Below are positions 16,231 through 25,544 of a stretch of 64,000 nucleotides of DNA, piece after piece. The position numbers and the translations under genes were made by a program. Every line of letters begins with the position of its first letter. Within the stretch, counting starts at the first letter, position 1. This stretch comes from Janibacter indicus (GTDB taxonomy: Bacteria; Actinomycetota; Actinomycetes; Actinomycetales; Dermatophilaceae): NCBI RefSeq assembly GCF_900176385.1, contig NZ_FWXN01000011.1, positions 94,468 through 158,467 of the forward strand. The letters run 5' to 3'. The notes below the pieces were generated by a model. It was not told the DNA's origin. It saw only the letters and a list, made by a program, of their open reading frames with translations, and searched no databases.

Positions 16231-17580
16231 GTGAAGAGTGCCGTCGAGAACCTCAGCCCGACCCGGGTCAAGCTGACCGTCGAGGTCCCGAGCGAGGAGC
16301 TCCAGCCGCACGTCGACGCGGCCCTGAAGTCCATCGGGAGCCAGATCCAGGTCCCCGGCTTCCGCGCCGGCAAGGTCCCGGCCCGCATCATCGAGCAGCG
16401 CGTCGGCAAGGGCGCGGTCATCCAGGAGGCGGTCAACGAGGCCCTGCCCGAGTTCTTCGGCAAGGCCGTCGACGAGACCGGTGTCGAGCCGATCGGCCAG
16501 CCCGAGGTCGACATCACCGAGGTGCCGATGACCGACGGCGAGGAGCTGAAGTTCACCGTCGAGGTCGACGTGCGCCCCGAGGTCACCCTGCCCGACTACG
16601 ACGGTGTCGAGATCTCCGTCGACAACCTCGAGGTCACCGACGAGGACGTCGAGGCCAAGCTCACCGAGCTGCGCGAGCGCTTCGGCACCCTCGTGGGCGT
16701 CGACCGCCCCGCCGCCACCGGCGACTTCGTCTCCATCGACCTCAAGGCCACCATCGACGGCGAGGACGTCGACGCGGTCGAGGGCGTTTCCTACGAGATC
16801 GGCTCCGGCAACATGCTCGAGGGCCTCGACGACGCGCTCGTCGGCATGTCCACGGGCGAGACCAAGGACTTCTCCGCTCCCCTCGCCGGTGGCGACAAGG
16901 CCGGCCAGTCCGCCGACTGCACCGTGACCGTCCAGTCGGTCAAGGAGCGCGAGCTGCCCGAGGTCGACGACGACTTCGCCCAGATGGCCAGCGAGTTCGA
17001 CACCGCCGAGGAGCTGCGCGCCGACCTGGCCAAGCAGGCCGAGCAGTCCAAGAAGTTCGAGCAGGGCATCCAGGCCCGCGACAAGGTCCTCGACCACCTG
17101 CTGTCCAACACCGAGATCCCGCTGCCCGAGGGCATCATCGAGGCCGAGGTCAACCAGCACCTCGAGCAGGAGGGTCGCCTCGAGGACGACGAGCACCGCG
17201 CCGAGGTCGACGAGTCGACCCGCTCGACGCTCAAGACGCAGTTCCTGCTCGACGCCCTGGCCAAGGCCGAGGAGATCGAGGTCGGCCAGCCCGAGCTCGT
17301 CGAGTACCTCATCATGCAGTCGCAGCAGTACGGCATGGACCCCAACCAGTTCGCCCAGCTGCTCGACCAGCAGGGTCAGGTCGAGTCCATGGTCTCCGAG
17401 GTCGCCCGCCGCAAGGCGCTGGCCGCGGCCCTCGACAAGGCCAAGATCGTCGACGCCGACGGCAATGCCATCAACCTCGACGACATCGTCCCCGAGGGCG
17501 AGCGCACCGGTGACGTCGAGGAGCTCGCCGACGACGAGGCCGAGACCGTCGAGGCCGAGGGCACCGACGAGCAGGCCTGA
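16231..17580 (+). CDS. tig: Trigger factor, ribosome-associated chaperone / PPIase
   Basis: Binds at the ribosome exit tunnel and helps nascent chains fold. 449 aa in the family order: ribosome-binding domain with GFRAGKVPARIIEQRVG, FKBP-type PPIase domain (GDFVSIDLKATIDG to GETKDF), then the long helical chaperone domain. The tail is very acidic. GTG 16231 is the start; an in-frame GTG at 16123 would add 36 non-conserved residues but lies 8 nt after TAGAGT, so it more likely marks the transcript start and leaves a leader of about 108 nt. It sits upstream of clpP1P2 and clpX, as in Mycobacterium. Confidence 0.95.
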   Translation: MKSAVENLSPTRVKLTVEVPSEELQPHVDAALKSIGSQIQVPGFRAGKVPARIIEQRVGKGAVIQEAVNEALPEFFGKAVDETGVEPIGQPEVDITEVPMTDGEELKFTVEVDVRPEVTLPDYDGVEISVDNLEVTDEDVEAKLTELRERFGTLVGVDRPAATGDFVSIDLKATIDGEDVDAVEGVSYEIGSGNMLEGLDDALVGMSTGETKDFSAPLAGGDKAGQSADCTVTVQSVKERELPEVDDDFAQMASEFDTAEELRADLAKQAEQSKKFEQGIQARDKVLDHLLSNTEIPLPEGIIEAEVNQHLEQEGRLEDDEHRAEVDESTRSTLKTQFLLDALAKAEEIEVGQPELVEYLIMQSQQYGMDPNQFAQLLDQQGQVESMVSEVARRKALAAALDKAKIVDADGNAINLDDIVPEGERTGDVEELADDEAETVEAEGTDEQA

Positions 17581-17594
17581 GCCTCCAGCACCCC

Positions 17595-17638
17595 GACGAA
17601 GGGGGGTCCCCGCCACGGCGCGGTGACCCCCCTTCGTC
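17595..17638 (+). terminator. Terminator after tig built from an inverted CGAAGGGGG pair
   Basis: Perfect 14-bp arms GACGAAGGGGGGTC and its complement around a 16-nt loop. Both arms are copies of the over-represented motif in opposite orientation. Confidence 0.8.
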
Positions 17639-17660
17639 CTGTCCCGAAAGGGGAGACCCG

Positions 17661-18851
17661 ATGACGACCGGCGCCCGCAATGCCGTGCTCGCGACGTTTG
17701 CGGTCAACGGGCTCGGCTTCGCCTCGTGGGCCTCGCGGATCCCGGCGATCCGCGCCCAGCTCGACCTGACGCCCGGCGAGCTCGGCCGCACGCTCCTCGT
17801 GGGCGCGCTCGGGTCCGTCCTCGCGCTGCCTTTCGCCGGCCGTGTCATCACGGGCGTCGGCGCCGCACGCACCGTGGCCATCGGTGTCATCGTCGTGGCG
17901 GCGGGTCTGCTCGGCCTGGGCGCGGCCGTCGACGTCCTCGCCGACGTGTGGGCCACCGCCGCCGCGATCTTCGTCATCGCCGTCGGGATCTCCCTGTGGG
18001 ACGTCGCGATGAACCACGAGGGCGCCGCGGTCGAGCAGCGACTCGCCCGCACGGTCATGCCGGTCTTCCACGCCTGCTTCTCCGGCGGGACCGTCCTCGG
18101 GGCGCTCGCCGCCGCCGGCCTGGTGCGCCTGGGCGTGCCCGTCCTCGGTCACCTCGCCGGCGCGGCGCTCGTCGTGCTGCTCGTCGGGCTGTGGGTGCCC
18201 CGACGGTTCCTGCCCCGCGGGCTCGAGGTGGCCGAGGGCGACGGGAGCGTCGCCGACCGGCCCGCCAGCGCCTGGCGCGAGCCGCGCACCCTGGCCATCG
18301 GTCTCGTCGTCCTCGTCGCGGCCCTCACCGAGGGCACCGCCAACGACTGGATCGCGCTCGCGGTCACCGAGGGGCACGACCAGCCCGAGGAGATCGGGGT
18401 GCTCGCCTTCGCGACCTTCCTCGCCGCGATGACCGCCGGTCGCCTCCTCGGGGCCCGGCTGCTGGACCGCCACGGCCGGGTGCCGGTGCTGCGGGTGCTC
18501 TTCGGCCTGGCCGCGGTGGGCTCGCTGCTCGTCGTCCTCGGCGACACCCTGGCGGCCTTCGTCGGCGTCGTGCTGTGGGGCGTGGGAGCCAGCCTGGGCT
18601 TCCCGACGGGCATGAGCGCGGCGGCCGACGACCCGCAGCGGGCCGCGGCCCGCCTGTCCGTGGTCTCGACGATCGGCTACCTCGCCTTCATCGTCGGGCC
18701 GCCGCTGCTGGGACTCCTCGGCGACCACGTCGGCGTGCTCCGCTCGCTGCTCCTCGTCGGCCTGCTCGCCGTGCCGGCGGTCCTGGCCGTGCCCGCCGTG
18801 CGAGAGCGCGGTGCCTCCCGGAGCCGACCGCGGACGGCCCCGCCGACCTGA
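17661..18851 (+). CDS. MFS transporter, YbjJ-like
   Basis: 396 aa, about 12 transmembrane helices. The N-terminal NGLGFASWASRIPAIRAQLDLTPGELG and the helix ISLWDVAMNHEGAAVEQRL are typical of the YbjJ-like branch of the major facilitator superfamily, whose substrates are poorly defined. The start is ATG 17661 with AAAGGGGAG a few bases upstream. It follows the tig terminator directly and is a single gene, with its own palindrome-rich intergenic region after it. Confidence 0.82.
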   Translation: MTTGARNAVLATFAVNGLGFASWASRIPAIRAQLDLTPGELGRTLLVGALGSVLALPFAGRVITGVGAARTVAIGVIVVAAGLLGLGAAVDVLADVWATAAAIFVIAVGISLWDVAMNHEGAAVEQRLARTVMPVFHACFSGGTVLGALAAAGLVRLGVPVLGHLAGAALVVLLVGLWVPRRFLPRGLEVAEGDGSVADRPASAWREPRTLAIGLVVLVAALTEGTANDWIALAVTEGHDQPEEIGVLAFATFLAAMTAGRLLGARLLDRHGRVPVLRVLFGLAAVGSLLVVLGDTLAAFVGVVLWGVGASLGFPTGMSAAADDPQRAAARLSVVSTIGYLAFIVGPPLLGLLGDHVGVLRSLLLVGLLAVPAVLAVPAVRERGASRSRPRTAPPT

Positions 18852-18852
18852 A

Positions 18853-18878
18853 TCCGCATTACCTTAGGGTGATGCGGA
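18853..18878. repeat. Inverted repeat TCCGCAT-N12-ATGCGGA
   Basis: 7-bp perfect arms 12 nt apart, just after the MFS stop. A hairpin terminator or a regulator site; no U tract. Confidence 0.45.
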
Positions 18879-18880
18879 CA

Positions 18881-18896
18881 TTGAACGCGTGTTCAA
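18881..18896. promoter_or_regulatory. Palindromic operator TTGAAC-N4-GTTCAA
   Basis: 6-bp perfect arms with a 4-nt centre, 22 nt before the thioesterase ATG. It is TetR-operator-like in size. No TetR gene is in the window. Confidence 0.5.
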
Positions 18897-18918
18897 CCGC
18901 CCGTCACGAGGAGGACGC

Positions 18919-19632
18919 ATGACCGACGGCACCTTCGTCTCGCCGTACCCCGTCGAGGACCCGCAGGCCTTGGCCGAGCTCGAGCGGGCGCAGGGCGATC
19001 TCGCCCGCGCGGTGGGCCGGCTCGTCGACGCGACCGTGCGCACCCGCCACGAGGGGCCGGTGCTCGACGAGGTGACCGCCCGGGTCGACACGCTCGTCGA
19101 CCGGCTGCTCGAGCAGGCGCAGGAGGGTCCTCTCGGCATCGAGACGAGCAGCGACGGCCGCCTGCGCGACCATGCCAACCCGATGCTCGGGATGCGCAAC
19201 CCCATCGCCCCACCCCTGGTCATGACCGACGACGAAGGGGGAGTGACGTGCACCTTTTCGCTCGGAGCCGCCTACGAGGGGCCGCCCGGGTGCGTCCACG
19301 GCGGCCTCGTGGCGGCGGTCCTCGACCAGGTCCTCGGGACGGCGGCGGCCCGGCGCGGGGTCCCGGGCCTCACGGCCTACCTCAACACGACCTACCGGCG
19401 CCCCACGCTGCTCGGGACCGACCTCGTCTGCCGCGGCCGCATCGACCGGGTCGACGGGTGGAAGATCTTCGCCAGCGGCGAGATCGTCGACCCGCAGGGC
19501 GAGGTGACCGCCGAGGCCGAGGCGCTCTTCATCGTCCCCCGATGGGCCCGGGAGCACCTCGGTACCCCGACCGGTGACGCCGGCGACTTCGCCCCGCCGG
19601 CCGGGGAGACGGGGGACTCGCCCACGCCGTAG
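18919..19632 (+). CDS. PaaI-type hotdog thioesterase family protein
   Basis: 237 aa. An N-terminal helical segment (about 1-90) rich in Glu and Arg precedes a hotdog domain containing [17 protein letters not shown], the PaaI/YdiI signature with HGG, and a strand [19 protein letters not shown]. The tail is Pro/Asp-rich. Probably hydrolyses acyl-CoA; substrate unknown. ATG 18919 has GAGGAGG 4-10 nt upstream, so I chose it over an earlier in-frame ATG that has no ribosome site. A palindromic operator sits just upstream. Confidence 0.8.
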   Translation: MTDGTFVSPYPVEDPQALAELERAQGDLARAVGRLVDATVRTRHEGPVLDEVTARVDTLVDRLLEQAQEGPLGIETSSDGRLRDHANPMLGMRNPIAPPLVMTDDEGGVTCTFSLGAAYEGPPGCVHGGLVAAVLDQVLGTAAARRGVPGLTAYLNTTYRRPTLLGTDLVCRGRIDRVDGWKIFASGEIVDPQGEVTAEAEALFIVPRWAREHLGTPTGDAGDFAPPAGETGDSPTP

Positions 19633-19635
19633 CGT
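19630..19635 (+). promoter_or_regulatory. -10 hexamer of the second GH13 gene
   Basis: TAGCGT, 8 nt, ATG 19644. It overlaps the stop codon of the previous gene. Confidence 0.45.
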
Positions 19636-19643
19636 GGGGCGAC

Positions 19644-21884
19644 ATGAGCGAGTTCGACCCGCCCGCCGACCAGCCCGAGGCCCTCGAGGTCGAGGAGGAC
19701 GGCGCACCCAACTTCGCCCAGGTCTTCTTCCCGGCGCGACCCAAGGCGCTGCGGCCGCGGGCCCGCCTTCGCCCCCAGGGGGCACCCTCGGCCGCGCAGG
19801 TGCGCTCGGGCGAGCCGCTCGGGTCCAACCCGGTCTACGTCGACTGGCTGCGCGGGCAGTCGATGCTCCAGGACGCGAAGGAGATCGCCGCGCAGTTCAC
19901 CGGTCTCGGGTCGATGTGGCAGAACCCCTTCGCCCAGCCGGACCCGCGGGCGGCCGTGCAGACCGCGTCCGTGTGGTTCACCGCCTACCCGATCTCGATG
20001 ATCACCCGGCCGGGCACCTCCTTCCTCGCCTCCCTCGCCGACCCGCGGCTGTGGCAGACCTTCCAGCAGATCGGCATCCACGCCCTGCACACCGGGCCGG
20101 TCAAGCGGGCCGGTGGGCTCTCGGGGTGGAGCCCCACGCCGAGCGTCGACGGGCACTTCGACCGGGTGGCCACGCACATCGACGAGCTCTTCGGCAGCGA
20201 GGACGACTACCGCGAAATGTGCCGGGTCGCCGCCGGCCACGAGGGCACCGTCATCGACGACATCGTCCCCGGGCACACGGGCAAGGGCGCCGACTTCCGG
20301 CTCGCCGAGCTGGGGGTCGACGACTACCCGGGGATCTACCACATGGTCGCGATCCCGCCGGAGGAGTGGCACCTGCTGCCCGACGTGCCCGAGGGGCGTG
20401 ACTCGGTCAACCTCGACGAGGCGGCCGAGGCGGCCCTGGCCGACGCGGGACACATCGTCGGCGAGATGCAGCGGGTGATCTTCCACGTGCCGGGCCTCAA
20501 GGACACCAACTGGTCGGTCACCGCCCCCGTCACCGGGCCCGACGGAGTGACCCGACGCTGGGTCTACCTGCACTACTTCAAGGAGGGGCAGCCCTCGATC
20601 AACTGGCTCGACCCCACCTTCGCCGGCATGCGTCTGGTCATCGGCGACGCGCTGCACAGCCTCGGCGACCTCGGCTCCGGAGGGCTGAGGCTGGACGCCA
20701 ACGGCTTCCTCGGGGTCGAGAAGACGCTCGACGTCGGGCCGGCGTGGTCCGAGGGGCACCCGCTGTCGCAGGCGGCCAACCAGCTCATCGGGTCGATGGT
20801 GCGCAAGGTCGGCGGCTTCACCTTCCAGGAGCTCAACCTGTCGATCGAGGACATCCGCGACACCGCGGCGGGTGGGGCCGACCTGTCCTACGACTTCGTC
20901 AACCGGCCCGCCTACCACCACGCCCTGGCCACCGGTGACACCGAGTTCCTGCGGCTGACGCTGCGCGAGGCGCACGATCTCGGGGTCGACGCCGCTGGTC
21001 TGGTCCATGCCCTGCAGAACCACGACGAGATGACCTACGAGCTCGTCCACTTCGCCAGCCGGCACCGCGAGGACACCTACGACTTCCGGGGCGAGGAGGT
21101 CACCGGCGAGGACCTCGCCGCGACGGTCCGGCAGGAGCTGACCGATGCCCTGACCGGGGAGGCGGCGCCCTACAACCTCGTCTTCACGACCAACGGCATC
21201 GCGTCGACGACCGCCTCGGTCATCACCGCAGCGCTGGGTCTGCGCGACCTCGACGCGCTCACCGACGACGACGTCGAGCGAGTGACGCGGGCCCACCTGC
21301 TGCTCGCGATGTTCAACGCCCTGCAGCCCGGGGTCTTCGCCCTGTCGGGGTGGGACCTCGTCGGCGCGCTGCCGATCCCGCCCGAGGAGATCGAGCCGCT
21401 GCTGCGCGAGGGGGACACCCGCTGGGTCCACCGCCCGGCCTACGACCTGCTCGACGTCGCCCCCGAGGCGAACGGGTCCGCCTCCGGCATGCCGCGGGCA
21501 CGGGCGCTCTACGGTCCGATCGACGCGCAGCTGGCGGACACGCGCTCCTTCGTCTCCCGGCTCAAGGACCTGCTGCACCTGCGCGGCTACTTCGCCATCG
21601 CGACGACCCGCCAGGTCGACGTGCCCGATGTCGCCCACCGCTCGATGCTCGTCATGGTCCACGAGTACGAGCAGGTTCCCGGGCAGCTGCAGGTGACCGT
21701 GCTCAACTTCTCCGGTGACCCCATCAGCGGCACCGTCATCAGCGAGCACCTCGAGCCCGGCGCACGGCTGATGGACATGGGCGACGGCTCGGCCGTCGGT
21801 GAGGTCGACCAGCTCCACGGCTTCCACGTCGAGCTCGACGGGTTTGCCGGCCTCTCGCTCCTGGTGACGCCGCCGAAGGGGTGA
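19644..21884 (+). CDS. Divergent GH13 family enzyme (trehalose-synthase-like)
   Basis: 746 aa, with a 90-residue N-terminal region before the barrel. The catalytic set appears complete: GLRLDANGF with Asp351 as nucleophile, FTFQELN with Glu396 as acid/base, and LQNHDE with Asp461. A C-terminal beta domain follows ([16 protein letters not shown]). The motifs are of the GH13 type seen in maltosyl- or glucosyltransferases, but FQELN replaces the usual (A)EA and much of the barrel is unfamiliar. Some relatives are annotated as trehalose synthase, and I cannot assign a reaction. A single gene, not linked to glg or tre genes here. Confidence 0.72.
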   Translation: MSEFDPPADQPEALEVEEDGAPNFAQVFFPARPKALRPRARLRPQGAPSAAQVRSGEPLGSNPVYVDWLRGQSMLQDAKEIAAQFTGLGSMWQNPFAQPDPRAAVQTASVWFTAYPISMITRPGTSFLASLADPRLWQTFQQIGIHALHTGPVKRAGGLSGWSPTPSVDGHFDRVATHIDELFGSEDDYREMCRVAAGHEGTVIDDIVPGHTGKGADFRLAELGVDDYPGIYHMVAIPPEEWHLLPDVPEGRDSVNLDEAAEAALADAGHIVGEMQRVIFHVPGLKDTNWSVTAPVTGPDGVTRRWVYLHYFKEGQPSINWLDPTFAGMRLVIGDALHSLGDLGSGGLRLDANGFLGVEKTLDVGPAWSEGHPLSQAANQLIGSMVRKVGGFTFQELNLSIEDIRDTAAGGADLSYDFVNRPAYHHALATGDTEFLRLTLREAHDLGVDAAGLVHALQNHDEMTYELVHFASRHREDTYDFRGEEVTGEDLAATVRQELTDALTGEAAPYNLVFTTNGIASTTASVITAALGLRDLDALTDDDVERVTRAHLLLAMFNALQPGVFALSGWDLVGALPIPPEEIEPLLREGDTRWVHRPAYDLLDVAPEANGSASGMPRARALYGPIDAQLADTRSFVSRLKDLLHLRGYFAIATTRQVDVPDVAHRSMLVMVHEYEQVPGQLQVTVLNFSGDPISGTVISEHLEPGARLMDMGDGSAVGEVDQLHGFHVELDGFAGLSLLVTPPKG

Positions 21885-21897
21885 GCACCCCCCTTCG
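21874..21897 (+). terminator. Short terminator hairpin overlapping the GH13 stop codon
   Basis: CGAAGGGG and CCCCTTCG flank a short loop that includes the TGA. The right arm is a full CCCCCTTCG motif. Confidence 0.5.
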
Positions 21898-21904
21898 TCA
21901 TGGT

Positions 21905-21922
21905 GTTGCGCTCAGGGCGAAC
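21905..21922. promoter_or_regulatory. ClgR-type operator upstream of clpP1
   Basis: CGCTCAGGGCGAAC at 21909-21922 matches the core of the published ClgR box (CGCYNANRGCGWWS, recalled) at every position. It lies about 50 nt before the TTAGGGT -10 candidate at 21961. ClgR activates clp genes in Corynebacterium and Streptomyces. Confidence 0.6.
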
Positions 21923-22023
21923 ACGTGCCGAGGGCGGGAAACATGCGCGGGGAGCGGGCGTTAGGGTCAGTGAAAGTCGTGAACACGAGAGCAACCGCCG
22001 ACACGGCGGAGAAGCGAGTGAGC

Positions 22024-22647
22024 GTGAGCAACAGCAGCGAGATCGTCGCAGCCGGCCCGCAGGGCGGGATGGGTCTCGACGACCACATCTACCAGCGCCT
22101 CCTCAAGGAGCGCATCATCTTCCTCGGGTCCGATGTGCGTGACGACAACGCCAACGCCATCGCCGCCCAGATGCTGCTCCTCGCGGCCGAGGACCCCGAA
22201 AAGGACATCTGGCTCTACATCAACAGCCCCGGTGGCTCGATCTCGGCCGGCATGGCGATCTTCGACACCATGAAGTGGATCCCCAACGACGTGGCGACCG
22301 TCGCCATGGGGCTGGCCGCCTCGATGGGCCAGTTCCTGCTCTCGGCGGGGACCAAGGGCAAGCGCTACGCGACCCCCCACGCCCGCGTCATGATGCACCA
22401 GCCCTCGGGCGGCATCGGCGGTACCGCCTCGGACATCAAGATCCAGGCCGAGCAGATGCTCTTCGTCAAGACGCAGATGGCCGAGCTCATCGCCGAGCAC
22501 ACCGGCCAGACCGTGGAGCAGATCCACCGGGACTCCGACCGCGACCGCTGGTTCGGCGCCCAGGAGGCCAAGGAGTACGGCTTCGTCGACCACGTCTTCG
22601 AGCGCTCCGACCAGGCCGGTCAGGGCAACAACCCCGTCAGCGACTGA
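22024..22647 (+). CDS. clpP1: ATP-dependent Clp protease proteolytic subunit 1
   Basis: Serine peptidase forming heptameric rings that work with ClpX or ClpC. 207 aa. Catalytic triad: Ser100 in GLAASMGQF, His125 in MMHQPSGG, Asp174 in SDRDRW. Several in-frame GTG codons are possible (21970, 22018, 22024). I chose 22024 because GGAGAAG lies 9 nt upstream and the family begins close to here. It is followed 31 nt later by clpP2; in Actinobacteria the active protease is a mixed ClpP1/ClpP2 tetradecamer. A ClgR-like box lies upstream. Confidence 0.95.
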   Translation: MSNSSEIVAAGPQGGMGLDDHIYQRLLKERIIFLGSDVRDDNANAIAAQMLLLAAEDPEKDIWLYINSPGGSISAGMAIFDTMKWIPNDVATVAMGLAASMGQFLLSAGTKGKRYATPHARVMMHQPSGGIGGTASDIKIQAEQMLFVKTQMAELIAEHTGQTVEQIHRDSDRDRWFGAQEAKEYGFVDHVFERSDQAGQGNNPVSD

Positions 22648-22678
22648 GCCCCGACCCGCGAGCCTTCCAGGAGACACC

Positions 22679-23353
22679 ATGAACTTCGACGCACAGCTGC
22701 GCACCCACCAGCCGGGCTCGGCCCCCCTTCGCCCCGGGCCGTCCAGCCGCTACATCCTGCCGAACTTCGAGGAGCGAACCTCCTACGGCATGAAGCGGAT
22801 GGACCCGTACACCAAGCTCTTCGAGGACCGGATCATCTTCCTCGGCGTGCAGGTCGACGACGCCTCCGCGGACGACATCATCGCCCAGCTGCTGGTGCTC
22901 GAGTCGATGGAGCCCGAGCGCGACATCCTCATGTACATCAACAGCCCCGGCGGTTCCTTCACCGCCATGACGGCGATCTACGACACGATGCAGTACATCC
23001 GCCCCGACATCCAGACCTTCGTCATCGGTCAGGCCGCGTCGGCGGCGGCGGTGCTCCTCGGTGCCGGCGCCCCGGGCAAGCGCTTCGCCCTGCCCAACAG
23101 CCGCATCCTCATCCACCAGCCGGCGCTCGCCGGCGGTGAGTACGGTCAGGCCTCCGACATCGAGATCCAGGCCAACGAGGTGCTGCGCATGCGCACCTGG
23201 CTCGAGGAGACCTGGGCCAAGCACTCGGGCAAGACCGCCGAGGAGGTCCGCGAGGACATCGAGCGCGACAAGATCCTGTCGGCCCAGGAGGCCAAGGACT
23301 ACGGCCTCATCGACGAGGTGCTCACCCCGCGCAAGGCCTCGCTCGAGGACTGA
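22679..23353 (+). CDS. clpP2: ATP-dependent Clp protease proteolytic subunit 2
   Basis: Partner ring of ClpP1. 224 aa with a propeptide-like N-terminus of about 35 residues. Triad Ser121 in GQAASAAAV, His146 in LIHQPAL, Asp197 in IERDKIL. The shared operon with clpP1 and the conserved YINSPGG are standard for Actinobacteria. A CCCCCTTCG motif lies in the N-terminal APLRPG stretch, where Leu is encoded by the rare CTT. A 13-bp GC-rich hairpin ends the operon. Confidence 0.95.
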   Translation: MNFDAQLRTHQPGSAPLRPGPSSRYILPNFEERTSYGMKRMDPYTKLFEDRIIFLGVQVDDASADDIIAQLLVLESMEPERDILMYINSPGGSFTAMTAIYDTMQYIRPDIQTFVIGQAASAAAVLLGAGAPGKRFALPNSRILIHQPALAGGEYGQASDIEIQANEVLRMRTWLEETWAKHSGKTAEEVREDIERDKILSAQEAKDYGLIDEVLTPRKASLED

Positions 23354-23382
23354 GCCACACGCGGCGACCGAGCCACCACGAC

Positions 23383-23412
23383 GCAGGGCCCCGGACCAGT
23401 CCGGGGCCCTGC
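23383..23412 (+). terminator. Terminator after clpP2
   Basis: Perfect 13-bp arms GCAGGGCCCCGGA / TCCGGGGCCCTGC with a CCAG loop. Confidence 0.8.
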
Positions 23413-23477
23413 CTCGTACCCGGGGACCCGAACGCATGACGGCGGAACCGGCGGGCCGGCCGTGACGTCCAAGGGTC

Positions 23478-24089
23478 GTGCGACGCCTGCTCCTGCCGCT
23501 CCTGGCGGCCCTGCTGGCCCTGCCGGTCGTGGTCCTCACCGCGCCCGCGGCTCAGGCCTGCTCGTGCGCCGTGAGCAGCCCGTCGCGGCTCGTCGAGCGG
23601 GCCGCGCTCGTCGCGCAGGGCGAGGTCGTCGCCCGCGACGACCACACGAGCGCCGACGGGATGGCCGGCTCGCGCTACGACGTCGTCGTGCGCCGTGAGT
23701 GGAAGGGCCCCGGGCAGCCGCGGATCGCCGTCGTCAGCCGAGATCACTCCGCCTCGTGCGGCGTGCGGTTGGTGGTGGGTCGGGAGTACCTGCTGCTGGC
23801 CACACGCAGCCGTGGAGCCTGGCGGGTCGACCTGTGCGGTGGGACGACGATGCTCTCCGCGGGCGCCCGGCAGGGCACGGTCACGGTCGCCGACGTCGAG
23901 GCGCGACTCGGTGCGGGGACGACACCGACGACGAGGCCTGCTGCTGACGAGCCGGGGGAGTCGCGGGCCGCCGACGACCGGGGGTGGTGGACCCTGGCGG
24001 GAGGTGTCGCCGGCCTCCTCCTCGGGGTGCTGCTCGTCGCGCTCGTCGTCGCGCTCGTGCGCCGGGGACCCGGGCGCCGCGCCGGCTGA
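23478..24089 (+). CDS. Secreted, C-terminally anchored NTR/TIMP-like protein
   Basis: 203 aa. Signal peptide ending in AQA, then CSCAVSSPSRLVERAALVAQGEVV, the Cys-x-Cys start characteristic of netrin/TIMP-like folds in actinobacterial proteins. Cysteines near Ser-Cys-Gly and Leu-Cys-Gly-Gly could form disulfides. A linker rich in Thr, Pro and Glu follows, then one C-terminal membrane helix (LAGGVAGLLLGVLLVALVVALV) and a basic tail. The mature domain should therefore face outwards. Function unknown. It lies between clpP2 and clpX, where M. tuberculosis has other genes. Confidence 0.7.
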   Translation: MRRLLLPLLAALLALPVVVLTAPAAQACSCAVSSPSRLVERAALVAQGEVVARDDHTSADGMAGSRYDVVVRREWKGPGQPRIAVVSRDHSASCGVRLVVGREYLLLATRSRGAWRVDLCGGTTMLSAGARQGTVTVADVEARLGAGTTPTTRPAADEPGESRAADDRGWWTLAGGVAGLLLGVLLVALVVALVRRGPGRRAG

Positions 24090-24096
24090 CCGGTCG

Positions 24097-24113
24097 TTCC
24101 GCTGTCAGCGGAC
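24097..24113. promoter_or_regulatory. ClgR-like palindrome upstream of clpX
   Basis: CCGCTG-T-CAGCGG at 24099-24111 with GTT before it. It has the same CGCT-N4-GCG spacing as the clpP1 box, with one mismatch to the recalled consensus. It lies about 75 nt before the TACGGT -10 candidate at 24171. Confidence 0.45.
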
Positions 24114-24227
24114 AAGGGCGACGCGCCGTGGCGAAGGGGTGTCCAATGGGATGGCGGCCGCAGCCCGTTGGGTACGGTCGGTGGCACGCGACCAGATCGG
24201 TCGAGGCGAGTGAGAGGACACCCTGAC

Positions 24228-25505
24228 GTGGCACGAGTCGGAGAGAGCGGCGACCTGCTCAAGTGCTCCTTCTGCGGCAAGTCCCAGAAGCAGGTGAAGA
24301 AGCTCATCGCCGGCCCGGGCGTCTACATCTGCGACGAGTGCATCGACCTGTGCAACGAGATCATCGAGGAGGAGCTCACCGACTCGGGTGACCTCGGCCT
24401 CGACGAGCTGCCCAAGCCGCGCGAGATCTACGACTTCCTTGAGACCTACATCATCGGTCAGGACAAGGCGAAGAAGGCGCTCGCCGTCGCCGTCTACAAC
24501 CACTACAAGCGGATCCAGGCCGACGAGGGCGCGGTCGTCAAGCGCGACGAGGACCACGTCGACATCGCCAAGTCCAACATCCTGCTCATCGGGCCCACCG
24601 GCTGCGGCAAGACCTACCTCGCCCAGACCCTCGCCCGCATGCTCAACGTCCCCTTCGCCATCGCCGACGCCACCGCTCTCACCGAGGCCGGCTACGTCGG
24701 TGAAGACGTCGAAAACATCCTCCTCAAGCTCATCCAGGCCGCGGACTACGACACCAAGAAGGCCGAGCAGGGGATCATCTACATCGACGAGATCGACAAG
24801 GTCGCCCGCAAGTCCGAAAATCCGTCGATCACGCGCGACGTCTCCGGCGAGGGCGTGCAGCAGGCCCTGCTGAAGATCCTCGAGGGCACGACGGCGTCGG
24901 TGCCGCCCCAGGGTGGGCGCAAGCACCCGCACCAGGAGTTCATCCAGATCGACACGACCAATGTGCTCTTCATCGTCGGCGGTGCCTTCGCCGGTCTCGA
25001 GAAGATCATCGAGTCGCGCGTCGGCAAGAAGGGCCTGGGCTTCGGCTCCGAGCTGCACAAGGCGACCGACCTCGCCGAGGCGATCACCGACGTCATGCCC
25101 GAGGACCTGATGAAGTTCGGCCTCATCCCCGAGTTCATCGGTCGCCTGCCGATCATCACCACGGTCACCCCGCTCGACCGCGAGGCCCTGGTGCAGATCC
25201 TCGCCGAGCCCAAAAATGCCCTCGTCAAGCAGTACCGCAAGATGTTCGAGATCGACGGGGTCGAGCTGGAGTTCACCGACGACGCCCTCGAGGCGATCGC
25301 CGACTCGGCGATCGCGCGCGGCACGGGTGCCCGTGGTCTGCGCGCGATCATGGAGGAGGTCCTCCTGCCCGTCATGTTCGACACCCCGAGCGATGACGGC
25401 ATCAAGCAGATCGTCGTCAGCGCAGAGGTTGTGCGCGACAACGTCCTGCCGACGATCGTGCGGCACGAGGAGAGCGGCAAGCGCAAGCACAAGCGCTCCG
25501 CCTGA
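24228..25505 (+). CDS. clpX: ATP-dependent Clp protease ATP-binding subunit ClpX
   Basis: AAA+ unfoldase feeding substrates to ClpP1P2. 425 aa. Zinc-binding domain with Cys13, Cys16, Cys35 and Cys38, Walker A GPTGCGKT at 122-129, pore loop GYVG, Walker [13 protein letters not shown] loop GGRKHPHQE and sensor GRLP. GTG 24228 is the start because it leads directly into the zinc domain. A ClgR-like palindrome lies upstream, so clpX and clpP1P2 may share a regulator even though a separate gene and a terminator divide them. Confidence 0.95.
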   Translation: MARVGESGDLLKCSFCGKSQKQVKKLIAGPGVYICDECIDLCNEIIEEELTDSGDLGLDELPKPREIYDFLETYIIGQDKAKKALAVAVYNHYKRIQADEGAVVKRDEDHVDIAKSNILLIGPTGCGKTYLAQTLARMLNVPFAIADATALTEAGYVGEDVENILLKLIQAADYDTKKAEQGIIYIDEIDKVARKSENPSITRDVSGEGVQQALLKILEGTTASVPPQGGRKHPHQEFIQIDTTNVLFIVGGAFAGLEKIIESRVGKKGLGFGSELHKATDLAEAITDVMPEDLMKFGLIPEFIGRLPIITTVTPLDREALVQILAEPKNALVKQYRKMFEIDGVELEFTDDALEAIADSAIARGTGARGLRAIMEEVLLPVMFDTPSDDGIKQIVVSAEVVRDNVLPTIVRHEESGKRKHKRSA

Positions 25506-25532
25506 CGCGACCGCGCTGGTCGACGAGCCTGA

Positions 25533-25538
25533 CAGGAT
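25533..25538 (+). promoter_or_regulatory. -10 hexamer of C39-like peptidase gene
   Basis: CAGGAT, 6 nt, GTG 25545. Leaderless pattern. Confidence 0.4.
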
Positions 25539-25544
25539 GTGGGT

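Noticed and set aside
14722..17616. A 964-codon minus-strand frame over tig and neighbours
   Set aside because: Only its last 269 codons are a gene (dienelactone hydrolase family); the rest is antisense to tig.
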